From Prorocentrum cordatum (taxonomy: Eukaryota; Sar; Dinophyceae; Prorocentrales; Prorocentraceae), in assembly GCA_963575745.1 (NCBI GenBank), contig CAUYUJ010001470.1:456174-520173 (forward strand): a DNA stretch of 64,000 nucleotides, in the 5' to 3' direction. Below, piece by piece: positions 45,341-56,952 of this stretch (position 1 is the first letter of the stretch; every line of letters begins with the position of its first letter). The translations under genes were made by a program, and so were the position numbers. The notes under the pieces are model-generated. The model had not been told where the DNA came from and ran no database searches. It worked only from the letters and a program-made list of their open reading frames with translations.

Positions 45341-45650
45341 GGCGCCGGATTCAGGGGGGGTGGGGTTGCACTCTTTGCAACGAGTCAGGAAGGGGCTTCA
45401 AACGGCAGTTTCGTTGTTTGCACGCGCAGCGCTCAGAACCTCAACTGGGTCCTCAGCCCGCTCGTGCAAGGCCATGGGCCTGTGCCCACTTCCCTGCGCG
45501 GGGTCCGTGCCACAGCACTGTTGAAAAAAAGTCCAGCGGCACGCCAGTCGCATCTGCGCCTGCGGCACTCTCCGAGCGACAGCGGCGCGGACGCAGACGG
45601 CAGCCGCCGCCAATCCGCCGTGCCTTCAGGGGGCCTCTCCAACAGACGCC

Positions 45651-46387
45651 CATCCAACTGGCCTGGGACCGCCGGACCTCGTCTGACCGCGCATTCTCCC
45701 GCACGCCAGCACGAAATTACACGCCCAGATTCGGGGGGGGAGGGAGGACGAGGACGACGAGAGGGGCGGCCCGCGGTCGTCCTCGCCAACTGGCCTGGGA
45801 CCGTCGGGCCGTGTCTGACCGTGCACTCCCCAGCACACAAGCACAAACTAACACGCCCAGTTTCGGAGGAGGAGGAGGAGGAGGAGGAGGAGGAGGAGGA
45901 GGAGGAGGAGGGAGGATGAGGAGAGGACAAAGGAAGAGGACGAGGAGGGGGGCGGCCAGCGGTCGACCTCGCCAACTGGCTGGGGATCGTCAGGCCTCGT
46001 AGCCGTGCATCTTTCGGCACGCCAGCACAAACATTCACGCCCAGGAGCGGTCGTCCTCGCCGAGCGGCCTCGGACCGTCCGTCGGGCCTCGTCCGACCGT
46101 GCATCCAACGGCGCGCCCGCACAAACTGACACGCCCAGATTCCGAGGAGGAGGAGGGAGGAGGACGAGGAAGCATGGAAAGGGAGGACGAGGACGAGGAG
46201 AGGGGCGGCCAGCAGTCTCCCTCGCCTGGCGCCGTCTGGCTTCGTCTGACCGCGCATCCCCCGGCACGCCAGCACAATCCTGCACGCTCAGATTCGGACG
46301 AGGAGGACGAGGACAAGGAGAAGGGCGGCCAGCGGTCGTCCTCGCCAACTGGCAGGGGACCGCGTGGCCTCGTCTGACCACGCATTA
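45651..46387 (+). repeat. Minisatellite of about 100-185 bp units, six copies
   Basis: Each unit holds CTCGCCAACTGGC.TGGGACCG, GTCTGACCG.GCAT, GCACGCCAGCACAA and ACACGCCCAGATTCGG, followed by a variable (GGA/GAC)n run. Units start near 45651, 45776, 45960, 46050, 46206 and 46331. The length difference comes mostly from the purine run. Confidence 0.8.
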
Positions 46388-49300
46388 TGGTGGGGAAATG
46401 CGAAGCGTGACAAACTCAAGATCCTTCTAGTATGCTGTTGAACAAGCGCGGTGGACGGGCTGGCCGCCGACAGCTGGGGATGTGCTTACAGTGATGACTG
46501 CATACATAGACATGTGTGAACTGAAACAGACGGTGAAGGAAACCAAAAACAACTAACAACTACAAACGTGTATGATATGCCATCCATGTTCAGAATATTG
46601 AGAAAAAAGAGGGGGAGCAAGTGCGTGTGCAGATACATGCGTGCATGTGTGATAGGTATGCGTGTAGTTTAACACTCACACAAGCCAAGTCATGTATAAC
46701 GGTTTTATGATGTCAGCTTGTATGTAAACAAAACAGTAATCATCATGAAATGTAGTCTCACCCATAAGCTGTATGCATCGATGAGCTAACACTATGTACC
46801 AGGACCACCAAACAGCATACTTTACCTCTAATAGCAAGCGACGACCTGTGAATGCCAAAGCTCACCGTTACAGAGCAAAAATAAAAGTTGTTGCATCGGA
46901 GCCGAACCCATCTTCATCGTTTACCCCCATCCTCCCTTCTGACTCGAACCAGATCCCGAGCACGAGGGCAAGCTCGAACCCGAACACGATCCCAATTCTC
47001 GGGATGATCTGCCCCCAAAAGGTCCATGTGAACCGCGTGCCATCTTAAAACACAAAAAAAAAAACTGAAAGCGCCATTGTAGGACCATGCACCAGGGGTG
47101 CCTCATCATTTGCGCGGACGCGAAACTCGCAAGGGGCCCCCAAGGGGATCCTAAGAGAGGCCTGGGAGCACAATCCTGAGCGGTTCCCCAAAGGTACCTG
47201 AGAACATCCTGCGAATGTCTTGAGACGCAGCCGCTACAGAGAGAGAGAGAGAGAGCAGGAAAAAAGAGGGAGAGAGAGAGAGAGAGAATTCTGCAAGGCT
47301 CCTCAGAGGTCATTGAGAGAACTGCGGAAAAGCACGGAAAAGGCGCCCATGGGTTCCAGATAAGGCCATGGGAACACCAATGCGAGGCCCCGGCAGGCTC
47401 CCGGCAGGCCCCCGAACAGCTCCCGACATGCGAGGCCCCCGGCAGGCTCCTGAAAGGCTTCGGAGAAGCTCCGAAGCCCCCGTGGGGCTCCTGCGAGCCG
47501 CCCTGAAGGCTCGCCGACAAGCTCCTGAGACCCCCTGAGAAGCTCCTGACGACCCCGGGAGGCTCCTGAGGAGCACCCGCGAAGCCCCCGGGAAGCTCCT
47601 GAAAATCTCCTCGGCAGCTCCCGGGAGGCTCCCGGGAGGCCCCACTTGGCCGAACCCCACCTCCGACGCCTGCCCTCGGCGGCCGCGTACCTCCTCCAAA
47701 GACTGCCCCTCGACGACCCGAACGCCGCTCCGAATGATGGCCCTGGCCGCCCTGTTCGCCATGCAGAATCAAGAAGGTGTGGTCGCAAGCAAAACGAAAG
47801 TTAAATCCCCGCCCATTCGCTGCCGACTCGACGACGGTTCGCTGGCACCCTTGGGACGGCCGTCTGGCGCGCGCGGGCGGCTCCTGGACCGCGGACTTGG
47901 ACCCTGGGCTGCCACGGCCCTACTAGACATGGCCCCCGGGGTCAAGGGCCGACCCTGGAGCCCCGCAGCGAAAGGGGCGGGACTTCCTGCCTGACGACTC
48001 GTGGGCCCCATGAAAACGGGCCGAAATCTACAGAGCCGCATAATCCAGGGCCATGGAATCACGGACCCAAGACTCCTGGGCCGCCTAGTCAAGGCCCCCT
48101 TGCCAATGCGCCATGGTGCCAAAGACCCCACCTGCAGCCTAATCCTGGCAACTCGCGCGGTTCCGATGGAAAGCTCACTCCGCGCGCGAAACGTTGGTCG
48201 ATGGATAGCCATCAAGGCGGCCCCGAGAAATGCCCCGCGCGCACCCCAGAGTCGCGTCAACATGGCTCTCGCAACCAAAGGCCCATCTGAGCCAGAGCCA
48301 GGCCAGGCGCCGCGGCATCGCGAAGAGCACCCCGCAACACGACGGCCAACGCGCGCCGCCACGACTTGCCAGCAAAAAAACAAAATATGACATACCGCCA
48401 TTCACCTGTGACTCGCTCGGGGCCCGGTTCAACCCGACCAACCCCGAGCCCAAGCCCGAGCCAGAGCCCGAGCCCAATGCGATCCCCGCCCTTTTCCTCC
48501 TCTCCTCTTCTCCTCCTCCCCGTCTCCTTTTCCCTCCCCCTCGTCCTTCACCTCCTGCCCCCCCCCCCCTCGCGGAGCCTGTGCGCCAGCGCGGGTCGGC
48601 AGCGGCAGTGGCGGCAAACGCGACCCAGGCCACGCGGCCAGCAGCAGCAGCGAACGCAAGAGCAATCAAAGCGACAGAAACAGCGAAGGACACGGGAAAG
48701 GAAAAGCAATCGAACCCACATAAAAAGAATACACTCAAAGAGAAAGTGCCAAACCAAACCGATAACAACATGCATCACGACATAAAAAAAATCGAACACC
48801 CTAACACATCAAAATGTGATCGTCTGGATTGCTGCGTCTTGCTTTGACGATTTGTTGTCGCATATTCCTGCGAAGCGAGCGCGCTTCGGTGCCTTGACCT
48901 GCCTTCGCAGAACGAGATTGCCCGCAATCACATCGATCGCCGTCGTTACGTCACAAGGCTCGTACCCTATATTATAGTAAAACATAAAAATGCGAATAAT
49001 TCACCGCTTGCGCAATTCAGGACTAAATACTCTGTCCGTCGACGGTTGAAAGCGGCCAGAAAAAAACGCGGCCACAAAGAAATTTGAACAGAAAACGCTG
49101 CAACAAGACAACACGGGCGATCTATTGCGGAACCTACTATGACGATTTCCACATGCAACGTCGTAAGCACTTCTTTGACAGTCGAGCAAATCCACGGGCG
49201 GCACGGGAGGAAAAACGAGGCGCAACGGGAGCGAACCCAAGAGAAGCAAGGACGACGATACAAGAAATCGGTCGACGTGGATCGTTTAGCGCGGTGAAAA

Positions 49301-50449
49301 CCAGGCAGGCGAAAATCAAAAGAAGAATCCGCGCATACACAAAAGCACCGTCTCGAGAGCTGCCCAGCCTGCCGGGCCAGCCGCGCGAACTCTCCAAGGT
49401 GCGCAGCTCTTTCACTGCTTGGGGAGGGAAGAGGACTGGAAGAAGAGGCACAAGGGAATCGACGACAAACCCAACATAAAATTCCGATCCAAACCTATGA
49501 AAAACTTTGTTCCCAAATGTCCGCGGGCGATTCGGGTCAGCCCGCCGCCGAAGAGAATTCCGGACGCCGGACAGGCAGCGAAAACGCCCGGGCGCGGGGG
49601 GCGGAGGACGACGAATAGGAGGAGGGGGGGGAAGGGCAACAGCAACGAGCACGACGGAAAAATGAAGGTAGAAAAAAACGAGAGAAGGGCCACGCCCCAA
49701 ACGAGGCACCGCGCAGCGCGCGCACCGAACGTCGCGAGACCGCGCCACACGCATACGGAGAGATCCGTTCTTTACATGCGTGCGCGATGTATGTGCCACG
49801 CACACGCGCGCATGTCTGATGAGCGCACGAAAGAGGAGCAGGACGGGCGAGGTTGATTGGCGCGGGGAGACGCGGGCACGACGGGCGGGGAGGAAAAATA
49901 GACGCACGCATACATTCAGATACATAAGCGCGCACACTTACACGGACGGACGGACGGATCGCCTGTGAGGGCATGCGCCCGGGCCCCTTAAGGGCGAGGT
50001 GGGTGAGGCCATGGCCTCGCATGAGAAGCTGCGCGCGTCGGGGGTCTACTCAGGACAATGTGTACTTCAGAAGCTGATTTCCCGACAGTCCCCACTCATC
50101 CGTTCTCTCATGATGTAGCCACGTCGTCTCGCTGAAATCGTAGTTCTTGTGGTGTGAAACTGTTGGAGAAACCCGCGGGTGTCATCGTTCATTCTTTGAT
50201 CTCGAACTCATGGCAGAACACGTTCGAGTTGAACCCCTCGGACCTCCAATCCACTACACAAGGGTGTGGGAGCACTGGTGTTTTCATGAACTCTGTGTCA
50301 CATCCTTCAGGTACCACTCAAGAAACAGACCACCACGTGACATCGAAGGCCCATACGCCCTCTGTGACACACCCAAGAGATCAGCTAGAGGTCGATTGGT
50401 GGTGGAAGTGGGAAGTCAAATGTGAGAGGTTGGAGGTCTAAATGTTGTG
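46388..50449. other. AT-richer, mostly gene-free region
   Basis: Composition drops sharply just after the minisatellite. Contents: AT-rich DNA to 47090, (GA)n at 47240-47286, a GGCTCC/GGCCCC quasi-repeat at 47340-47650, a (GAGCCC)n patch at 48437-48475, and AT-rich DNA to 49150. Open frames at 48001-48390 (+) and 49419-49856 (+) show no domain. Confidence 0.45.
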
Positions 50450-51235
50450 ATGGAGGAGGTTGGTGGTTGATTGGTGGAGGAGAAAGTCGAGAGTCGGATG
50501 CTGAAGGTTGGAGATTAAAATTCTGAGTTGATGGACGCCGAAGTCGATAGACAGAGTTGGCACTGGAGAGTTGGATGCTAGAGAATGGAGGTCGTACTGT
50601 TGAGCTGATGGACGCTGGAGGTCGATTGATGGAGGTGGGAGTGGAAATTCGGATGCGCGAGGTGGATGGTCGGAGTGCTGAGCTGGTGAACGTGGGAGGT
50701 CGATAGGTGGAGCTAAAGTGGAGAGGTGTACGCTAGAGGTTGAAGGTCGTACTGTTGAGCTGATGGACGCTGGAAGTCAGTAGGTGGATGCGGAGGTGTA
50801 GAGTCGGATGCTGGGGATTGGAAGTCGGAGTGCTGCGCGGGTGGACGCTGGAGGTCGATAGGTGGAGCTGGAAGTGAAGAGGTGGACGCTAGAGGTTAGC
50901 GTGGGCATGATGAGCTGGTGGGCTCTGGAGGTCGATAGGTGAAACTGGATGTGGACAGACGGATACTAAAAGCTCGAGGTCGGAATGCTGCGATAATAGG
51001 CGCTGGAAGTCGGTAAGTGGAGGTGGAAACGGAGAGCCGGATGCCGACAGCTGGAGGTCGGAATGCTGAGCTGTTGGGCGCCGGAGGTCGGTAGGTGGAG
51101 GTGGAAATGGAGAGCGGGATGCTGAAAGCCGGCGGACGAAATGCTGAGCTGATGGACGCTTGAGGTCGGTAGGCGGACGTGGGAGTGTAGAGTCGGATGC
51201 TGAAGATTAGAAGTCGGAATGCTGCGCATATGGAC
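50450..51235 (-). repeat. 78-bp minisatellite that keeps a 26-residue reading frame
   Basis: About ten degenerate units of 78 bases. On - the last four or so (50896-51252) are open and read units of the type SSAFRPPAFSIRLSIS followed by TSTYRPPAPN, 26 residues each. Older units contain stops (for example a TGA in STY-stop-LP near 50780). Because 78 is divisible by three, the frame is kept automatically, so coding status is uncertain. Confidence 0.8.
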
Positions 51236-51299
51236 CAAACACATGCATGCACGTATGTACATACATAGATGAATGTGTAAAGTCATGTATAAATATGTA

Positions 51300-52200
51300 T
51301 GTATGAATCATACTCGAATCACAAACATATGGGGTATGCAACGCTGCCATCTTGATTCCAAGTCGATAGCATCGCTTTGAAATTGGAAGAGGGTTACTAC
51401 GGATTCAAAAAATGGGGACTACAGTTTCTACGCGCGCGCCGTTGATCAACTCGATACCGACATTCTTAAAGCAGGCGAGCAAGACAACCGATCGGGCATG
51501 TCGACCACAATGATGTCATGCCTCGAGACATAAAATTGGTTTCCCACTTGAACCATAACTGGAAAACAAACATCACTCGGCAGTTCGTCGATATTCTAAA
51601 TGACGCGAAGAAACAACATCCAACCAGCTATCGGGCACACCAATTGAGACATGGCCGCACCCAATAAGGAAATAATTCGAAAATGCCTGTTATCGGTGCA
51701 CTACTTGAACTATACCCGATATAAGACTCCTCCACTCTGCTGTTCCCAACCAACCTTTGACATCGTCTCCAGATTTCACGCAACTGCAAGAAAACGCAGA
51801 CTTACAATCGTCCAACGATTTACAATCTCTGCTAACTACGCGGTGATAACATTGGCTCGATACTCGAACTACACCCTTGAACACGAATTCCGCACTGGAA
51901 CTTATCTACGCGGCCTTGTCCTGTCCTGAATTATAGACATGAAAATTTGAAAACAATACTCGTTGATTTACACGATGTACAAAATCGAGAACTCGGTAAG
52001 CTTGCGGCGATACCTGCGATTCACGGACAGCCGCCTGCATTTACCCTGGAGCCGACGCCAGCAGGACATGAAACAGACCCAGCACCGCGGTCGGACACGG
52101 CCGCTGGACCGGAACCAAGTCACCGTCAAGCTTTCAAAAAGAATACTACCAGGAAACGGCTGACAGCTAAAATTCGGAAACAATAACAAAAAAATCAATT
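51300..52200 (+). pseudogene. AT-rich coding-like remnant, frame broken
   Basis: Protein-like stretches change frame on +. One at about 51500-51653 begins IGHVDHNDVMPRDIK and ends in a TAA, one is at 51651-51929 (ATG to TGA), and one is at 51947-52186, ending in a basic tail (KKNTTRKRLTAKIRKQ). No family was recognised and no unbroken frame covers the region. It is probably a decayed gene, possibly related to the remnant at 53186-53890. Confidence 0.3.
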
Positions 52201-52741
52201 TATTGTCTGACACACGCAAAAACTGCACAGGATAACCAGTCTAATCATGTGACACCACATTCCTGTTTATCTATATGTACATATATATAACGGCACGATT
52301 ATTGTCATGCAAAACAAAATCTCCATGCATCCTGAATTTGCGCATCAAACGATGCACGATAACTACAGCACCGGAAAGCGTAGAAAAACACCGAACACTG
52401 TCCATCCCGAACTTCGCTCATTGAACTGCCTGAGCAAACATATGCGAAGAGCAAGACGGGTTAACGTCACAACGAAGGGGGGGGAGGCAGGAAAGAGAGC
52501 AGGAGGAGGAGGGGAAACAAACCACCTGGAGCGGCTAATTAGCAAGGTTAACCAACACTACCTTCTAAAAAATGTACGATTAATTAGGTGACAACCAAGC
52601 GAAGCAGCTACTTACGGGCGAAGAATTGAAATGCAGAACATATTAGTTGTTCAACAGTTAGATGACGCTCGCGCAAATAGTCACTAGTAGTAATAACATG
52701 AATAGTATTAGCAGTAGTCCACCAGTAACAGCAGCAGTAAA

Positions 52742-53071
52742 ATGGTCGTGAATGCCAGCCCCAAACATGATTCCCACTCAATCAGGTGCACTGAAGGCTT
52801 AACTTCGAAACGATCAGCAGAGGGAAACACAAGATTCCGATGCAACTTCCCATGTTCAAAATGTTTCCAAAGAAACAGTCGACTGCCAAACCACATGTTG
52901 CAAATTTCGTGGGTTCATCTGAAGTACAATATTCGGTTCCAACACCTGCCTTTCCATGCATGGCAAACTCAAACAATTATGATTTCACGCTGGAATGCCA
53001 AATACACCCAGTGCGAGGGAGAAGTCGATGTCATAATGATTGCAAAATTTGAAGGATATAATGGTTACTGA
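52742..53071 (+). CDS. Short ORF with a possible C2H2 zinc finger
   Basis: A 109-residue frame from an ATG. Residues 32-51 fit the core spacing F-x-C-x3-C-x3-F-x5-L-x2-H (Phe32, Cys34, Cys38, Phe42, Leu48, His51), with a second His at 59, a longer gap than the usual 3-5. There is one finger only. Such fingers bind DNA or RNA. The rest of the protein is unremarkable. It lies in the AT-rich block between two coding-like remnants, so it may be one piece of a broken gene. Chance similarity is possible. Confidence 0.3.
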   Translation: MVVNASPKHDSHSIRCTEGLTSKRSAEGNTRFRCNFPCSKCFQRNSRLPNHMLQISWVHLKYNIRFQHLPFHAWQTQTIMISRWNAKYTQCEGEVDVIMIAKFEGYNGY

Positions 53072-53185
53072 CAGCGATGGAAAAAAAAAACAGCATGAAC
53101 ATATATCTCAAAAACTGCACACAAACTTGCAGCAAAAGGACGTTTAAAAAATGAGAAGGCCAATCTTAAGGTGGGAACCTCATAA

Positions 53186-53890
53186 TCTTCCTTTCACTCG
53201 AAAGATGCGCTAAATCTGCTTGACTCATTCGATCCAGCCATTCAGCGCGCTACTATACTTGGTCTTCCTAACAACATGAATGAGGCAACCCGACAGGTTG
53301 CGATCCGGATTTTTGTCGACGCGCTCTAATTTCTTTGCACATTTCCAGGTGTCTCAGTGCCTCAGATTTCGCACCAATTGGGCTATTCGAATGAGCAAGA
53401 CTGAAATTATCATCCGCGCGGGAATCGTCAAACGTTTTTCCGCGGGCAATTTAATGCTCGCCCGGATCAAGAAGTGATTCGCGTCTATCCGGGACGGAAC
53501 CATTCTCTCAACACATACTTTATGCATGTAGATATTCAAGGACTTTCAAATGAAGAGCTTGAACTGGTTGGAAGTTCGAATTTCATTCAGCCGATGTTTT
53601 TGGCAGTGTTGTTTGAAGGTTACAACACACATTCCATGATACGCCAATATGCTGGGGTCTCTCTAAACGACGCCTCTTTTCGAACTGGAAGAACATGCTG
53701 TTTTGTTGGCACGCCCGTCTTGACTGATCACATCCGACACCTACATTTAGGATTACGAAAAATCAATGCTGCAGAGTGCAATCACGTGCTGAACATGTTA
53801 TATAAAAAAATCCGACTGAGAACTGATGGCGAGTTCCAGATCAAATATATCGCGTTTGTTCTCGTTTCGAAACTTTGCCAAGAAAGATAA
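53186..53890 (+). pseudogene. Unidentified gene remnant with two in-frame stops
   Basis: One + frame from 53186 to the TAA-terminated end at 53890 is protein-like throughout (LLDSFDPAIQRATILGLP, RQVAIRIFVDAL, VYPGRNHSLNTYFMHVDIQG, FIQPMFLAVLFEGYNTHS, KIRLRTDGEFQIKYIAF). It is cut by TAA at 53327-53329 and TGA at 53402-53404. After the second stop about 160 codons are open. The downstream frame to 54116 looks coding too, after a shift. No domain was recognised. Low GC sets it apart from the first 46 kb. It could be an old mobile-element or transferred gene. Confidence 0.4.
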
Positions 53891-54189
53891 AGAAGAAATA
53901 TTAGAGATCTTGTCTCAGCAAGTGCGAGGTGAGGTTGCACGTACAAGCATTCCTGGCTTCACCAGCCGAATGGGAGGCTGGACACTAAGACCCACGCAGA
54001 AAACAAGAGCCCTTGTCGGTGTGAAATTGGAACACACCTCAATTAAAGATATTTCAATTTTCTTGCTAACAATGTCGCGGCTGTCCGTTCACTCAGTTCG
54101 ATTCGTTCACGTTTAGCGCTAGATGTTGTAATCGTAAAAGTAGTAGTTTCAGTACCAGCAGAAGTTTTAGCAGTAGTAGGAGAGGAAAG

Positions 54190-54218
<29 letters not shown>
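54190..54218 (+). repeat. Poly-A run of 29
   Basis: An uninterrupted A run after AGGAAAG. It might be the tail of a retroposed sequence lying upstream on +, but no target-site duplication was found. Confidence 0.9.
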
Positions 54219-54220
<2 letters not shown>

Positions 54221-54536
54221 ACAGAAGTACTAAGCAAAAAAACTTGAAGTGAATATTTGGCTTAAGCACAAGCGATTGAAAAAACAGCTCTGGTGGCTTT
54301 ACATGTTCTTTCAATGCCGGGTGTCAGCCTGCCTCGCAGCCGCCCGGGGTGAGCAAAGCCCCCCGCTCAATGTGTCACGCTCGTTCGGGCATGCGCTGAC
54401 ATCCTCGGCTCGAACTGCTGTCGTTTGGCACTCTGCGCAATGTTTGCGCCTGAAGGCGCAACGATGTAGTTCAAGAGAGTCCTCGGTCGGTTCACGATCG
54501 CGACCCCGTCTCTTTCTCTGGCTCGAAGCCATTGAG

Positions 54537-54573
54537 AAGACAAACGCGCGTGGACTGCGCGCGTTCGTCTTCG
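54537..54573. other. Stem-loop, 15-bp arms with one mismatch
   Basis: GAAGACAAACGCGCG at 54537-54551 and CGCGCGTTCGTCTTC at 54559-54573 pair with one mismatch around a 7-base loop. Confidence 0.7.
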
Positions 54574-54599
54574 AAAAGCGCTGAACGCAACAGATGAAC

Positions 54600-56089
54600 G
54601 ACGCGCAGTTGAACCCAAAGAAACTAAAATCCTTCAAAAGCCTTGGACAAATCCATGCGTTTGATTGTTTCGCCCTTTCGATTGCGATGACCATCCAAGG
54701 CTTCAAGATGGCTTAAAGATGGCCCAGAAAGGCTCCAAGAGCGCCCCCAACACTCGAAGAGCGCCCCACGAGGACCCCAGGAGGCCCCACAGAGCTTCTG
54801 AGGCACCCAAGACGCTCCGAGACGTGCGGGAGACCCACAAGACGGTTCAAGAGGCCTCTGCTGGGGCGCCCTTCTTTTGCGCGCTGCTCACCTCCCTGAT
54901 CAGTTCCTCTGGGCGTCGTTCTGGATGGGCTGGTTGGGCTACGCAAGGCGTCTAGAGTTCTTTAAACTTCTGAATTCGACCGCTTCCAAAAATATGTATA
55001 TATCTATATCGACAACACTCGAATCACCAGATTCTCGCGTTCCGCCAAGTCGAGCTCCTGGGCATCATTTTCGCCATCTGGTGGAACCAATCGTCTCCTT
55101 CCCCCTCCCTCTCTCGTGCACGCATGGTTTCTTACCATTGTTTCAACTACTTGACTTCTTGCGCGGCAGGCCTCAGTCTCGGCGCATCCGGAAATTGATG
55201 ATAAATTTGTTTGTTCTGTCTTCTGTCTTCCCTCCGCTGGCTAGCCCCTCATGACTCGAGCTCTGGCTTCGCTCTCGGCATGTGCATGATATTCGATTCG
55301 TTGACTTGCAGGAGGTAAAACTGCTTGCAGAGGATACATGGAATGAAATATATAGTCGTGAAAGGCCACCGCGTGGTGATCATTGCTCGATTTGGTGCTA
55401 ACGGATGTGGATATTTCCGAACTCAGGATTCCCCAACAACTGCCTGCTACAGATGCCCCCCAGATGGTCGGTCGGTTCGTTTGGATTGTTCAAGAGCAGG
55501 ATGGAAAATGATCTGAAACTTTATCAAAGCACCCATTGGAATGCTCTCAAAAAATATGTTCTATCGTTCCAGCGAGTTTAGCGGAACGAGGAATTGCACG
55601 TCCACAGGATGAACATTATTCTGAAAGCGAACCGTCCATGGTTTAACGAGGCGCGTTGAGAAGCAGTTTCAAAAATGGAGTTGCATCGCGTTTTCTTTAA
55701 TTTGGGGTTGCGGCGAGAGAATAATCAAAACTGGGGTCACAGTGGATGAGCTCCTTAAAAGTGCTTTTCAACAAAGCCTTCAGCACATGGTGGAAGCCAT
55801 CGAGAGAGCTTACGTAAGCCTTCTTGCCCGTCAGCGCCCCCCTGGAAGAGTGGGCAGGCGGTTGAGCGGCAAAAAAAAATGCCTACCTTCCGCTTTCTGA
55901 GCATCTTGGAAACGCTGGAGTTGGAGACAAATCAAATTTTGAATCCCTTTCGGCAGAGTCTGGTTCACGCCGCCCGGATGTTCCCGCTCGGTGCAGACTC
56001 GAAAATCCCCGCGCGAACGACTCGCGACCTCGCAAATCCGGCCCTGCAACAAAGCTAACGGAACAATGCGGAAATACTGAATCCGTTGC
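54600..56089. other. Unassigned DNA with coding-like fragments
   Basis: GGCC/CTTGG-type quasi-repeat at 54705-54860. A short + frame at 55325-55516 contains a CxxC-like ACYRCPP, and a frame at about 55745-55900 reads LLKSAFQQSLQHMVEA and continues basic. They may be upstream pieces of the recombinase-like gene that follows. No family was assigned. Confidence 0.35.
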
Positions 56090-56623
56090 TTGCTCGGACC
56101 CCCGCCTGAACTGGAGTCAGGCGGAGTCAGGCGCAGTGAGACGGCTACGAACATCAGCCATCTCATCCCGAGTGGGATCCACAGTCGCGAGATTGCATCT
56201 GTCGTCAAACGCGCGCACATCTCGGCGATGTCGTTTGGTCGCAATCTCCTTCAATCTCACGTTGGCCATGATGAAAATGAACTTCTCGTCGCGCACGGCT
56301 GGCCCCCTCAACTTCGCGCCCCTGATTTTGCCCGGCGCTCTGCGCCAGGCCGCGCCCACTCGGGGCCCTCGCACGATTGGCTGACCAAGACGAGGGCGCA
56401 GGAGGCCACCGAGCGCCGAGGGCGCTGGGCGTCGGAACTCAGCGTGGGCCGCTACGAGAAAGGCTCCAGGGCAATGCGTCTGGCCGCCATCGACCGCGGG
56501 AAGCAGCCGCCGCTGGCGGAGGCCGAGGCGCAACTGGAGGCCGCGCTGATCTCGGGAGCGTCTGTAATCCCCTGCAGACAGCGTAGTCGGCGCTCCGGGC
56601 TTTCAATCCTGCCTGAAGCTTGA
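56090..56623 (+). pseudogene. Tyrosine-recombinase-like C-terminal fragment
   Basis: Residues about 89-130 of this 177-codon + frame read AHSGPSHDWL, then ERRGRWASELSVGRYEKGSR. This fits the end of tyrosine recombinases found in retroelement and Crypton-type elements: a His in an (R)HSG context (codon 56357-56359), the RRGRW helix, and the nucleophile Tyr in RYEK (codon 56453-56455). Just upstream, LRQ in another frame suggests a frameshift has split the catalytic Arg region from the His. The catalytic N-terminal half was not found. Such enzymes cut and rejoin DNA for element integration. The frame after the domain is Ala/Glu-rich and may be genuine C-terminus. Assignment rests on these short motifs. 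Confidence 0.5.
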
Positions 56624-56756
56624 ATGCGCGATGTGGTGAACTCCGCCCCTAATTGGGAAAATATCTTCAGCTGCCGCATCTCGCTGCCTGGCTCCCCCAT
56701 CTAATATCCGTCTTTCCCTCTCGTCATTTTCCCATCACCCTTCCCATCCCCCCTCT

Positions 56757-56874
56757 TCTCTCTGTCTCGCTCTCTCTCTCTCTCTCTCTCTCCCTCTCTC
56801 CCTCTCTCTCTCTCTCTCTTTCTCTCTTTCTCTCTCTCTCTCTCTCTATATTTCCTCTCTCTTTTTGTCTCTCT

Positions 56875-56951
<77 letters not shown>

Positions 56952-56952
56952 C
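56757..56952 (+). repeat. (CT)n followed by (TA)n microsatellite
   Basis: Interrupted CT repeat over about 175 bases, then a pure TA run at 56932-56951. Confidence 0.95.

Noticed and set aside
46205-46385. CRISPR-like array of direct repeats in 45.65-46.39 kb
   Set aside because: Units are 100-185 bp, diverged, with purine simple-repeat spacers. This is a minisatellite, not 25-40-bp repeats with unique spacers.
46921-47000. tRNA-like GGTTCGAGTC on - strand
   Set aside because: No acceptor or anticodon stem. The sequence is part of a GAACCCGA-rich repeat.
54190-54218. Processed pseudogene ending in poly-A
   Set aside because: No identifiable transcript-derived sequence or target-site duplication upstream. 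The run alone is not enough.
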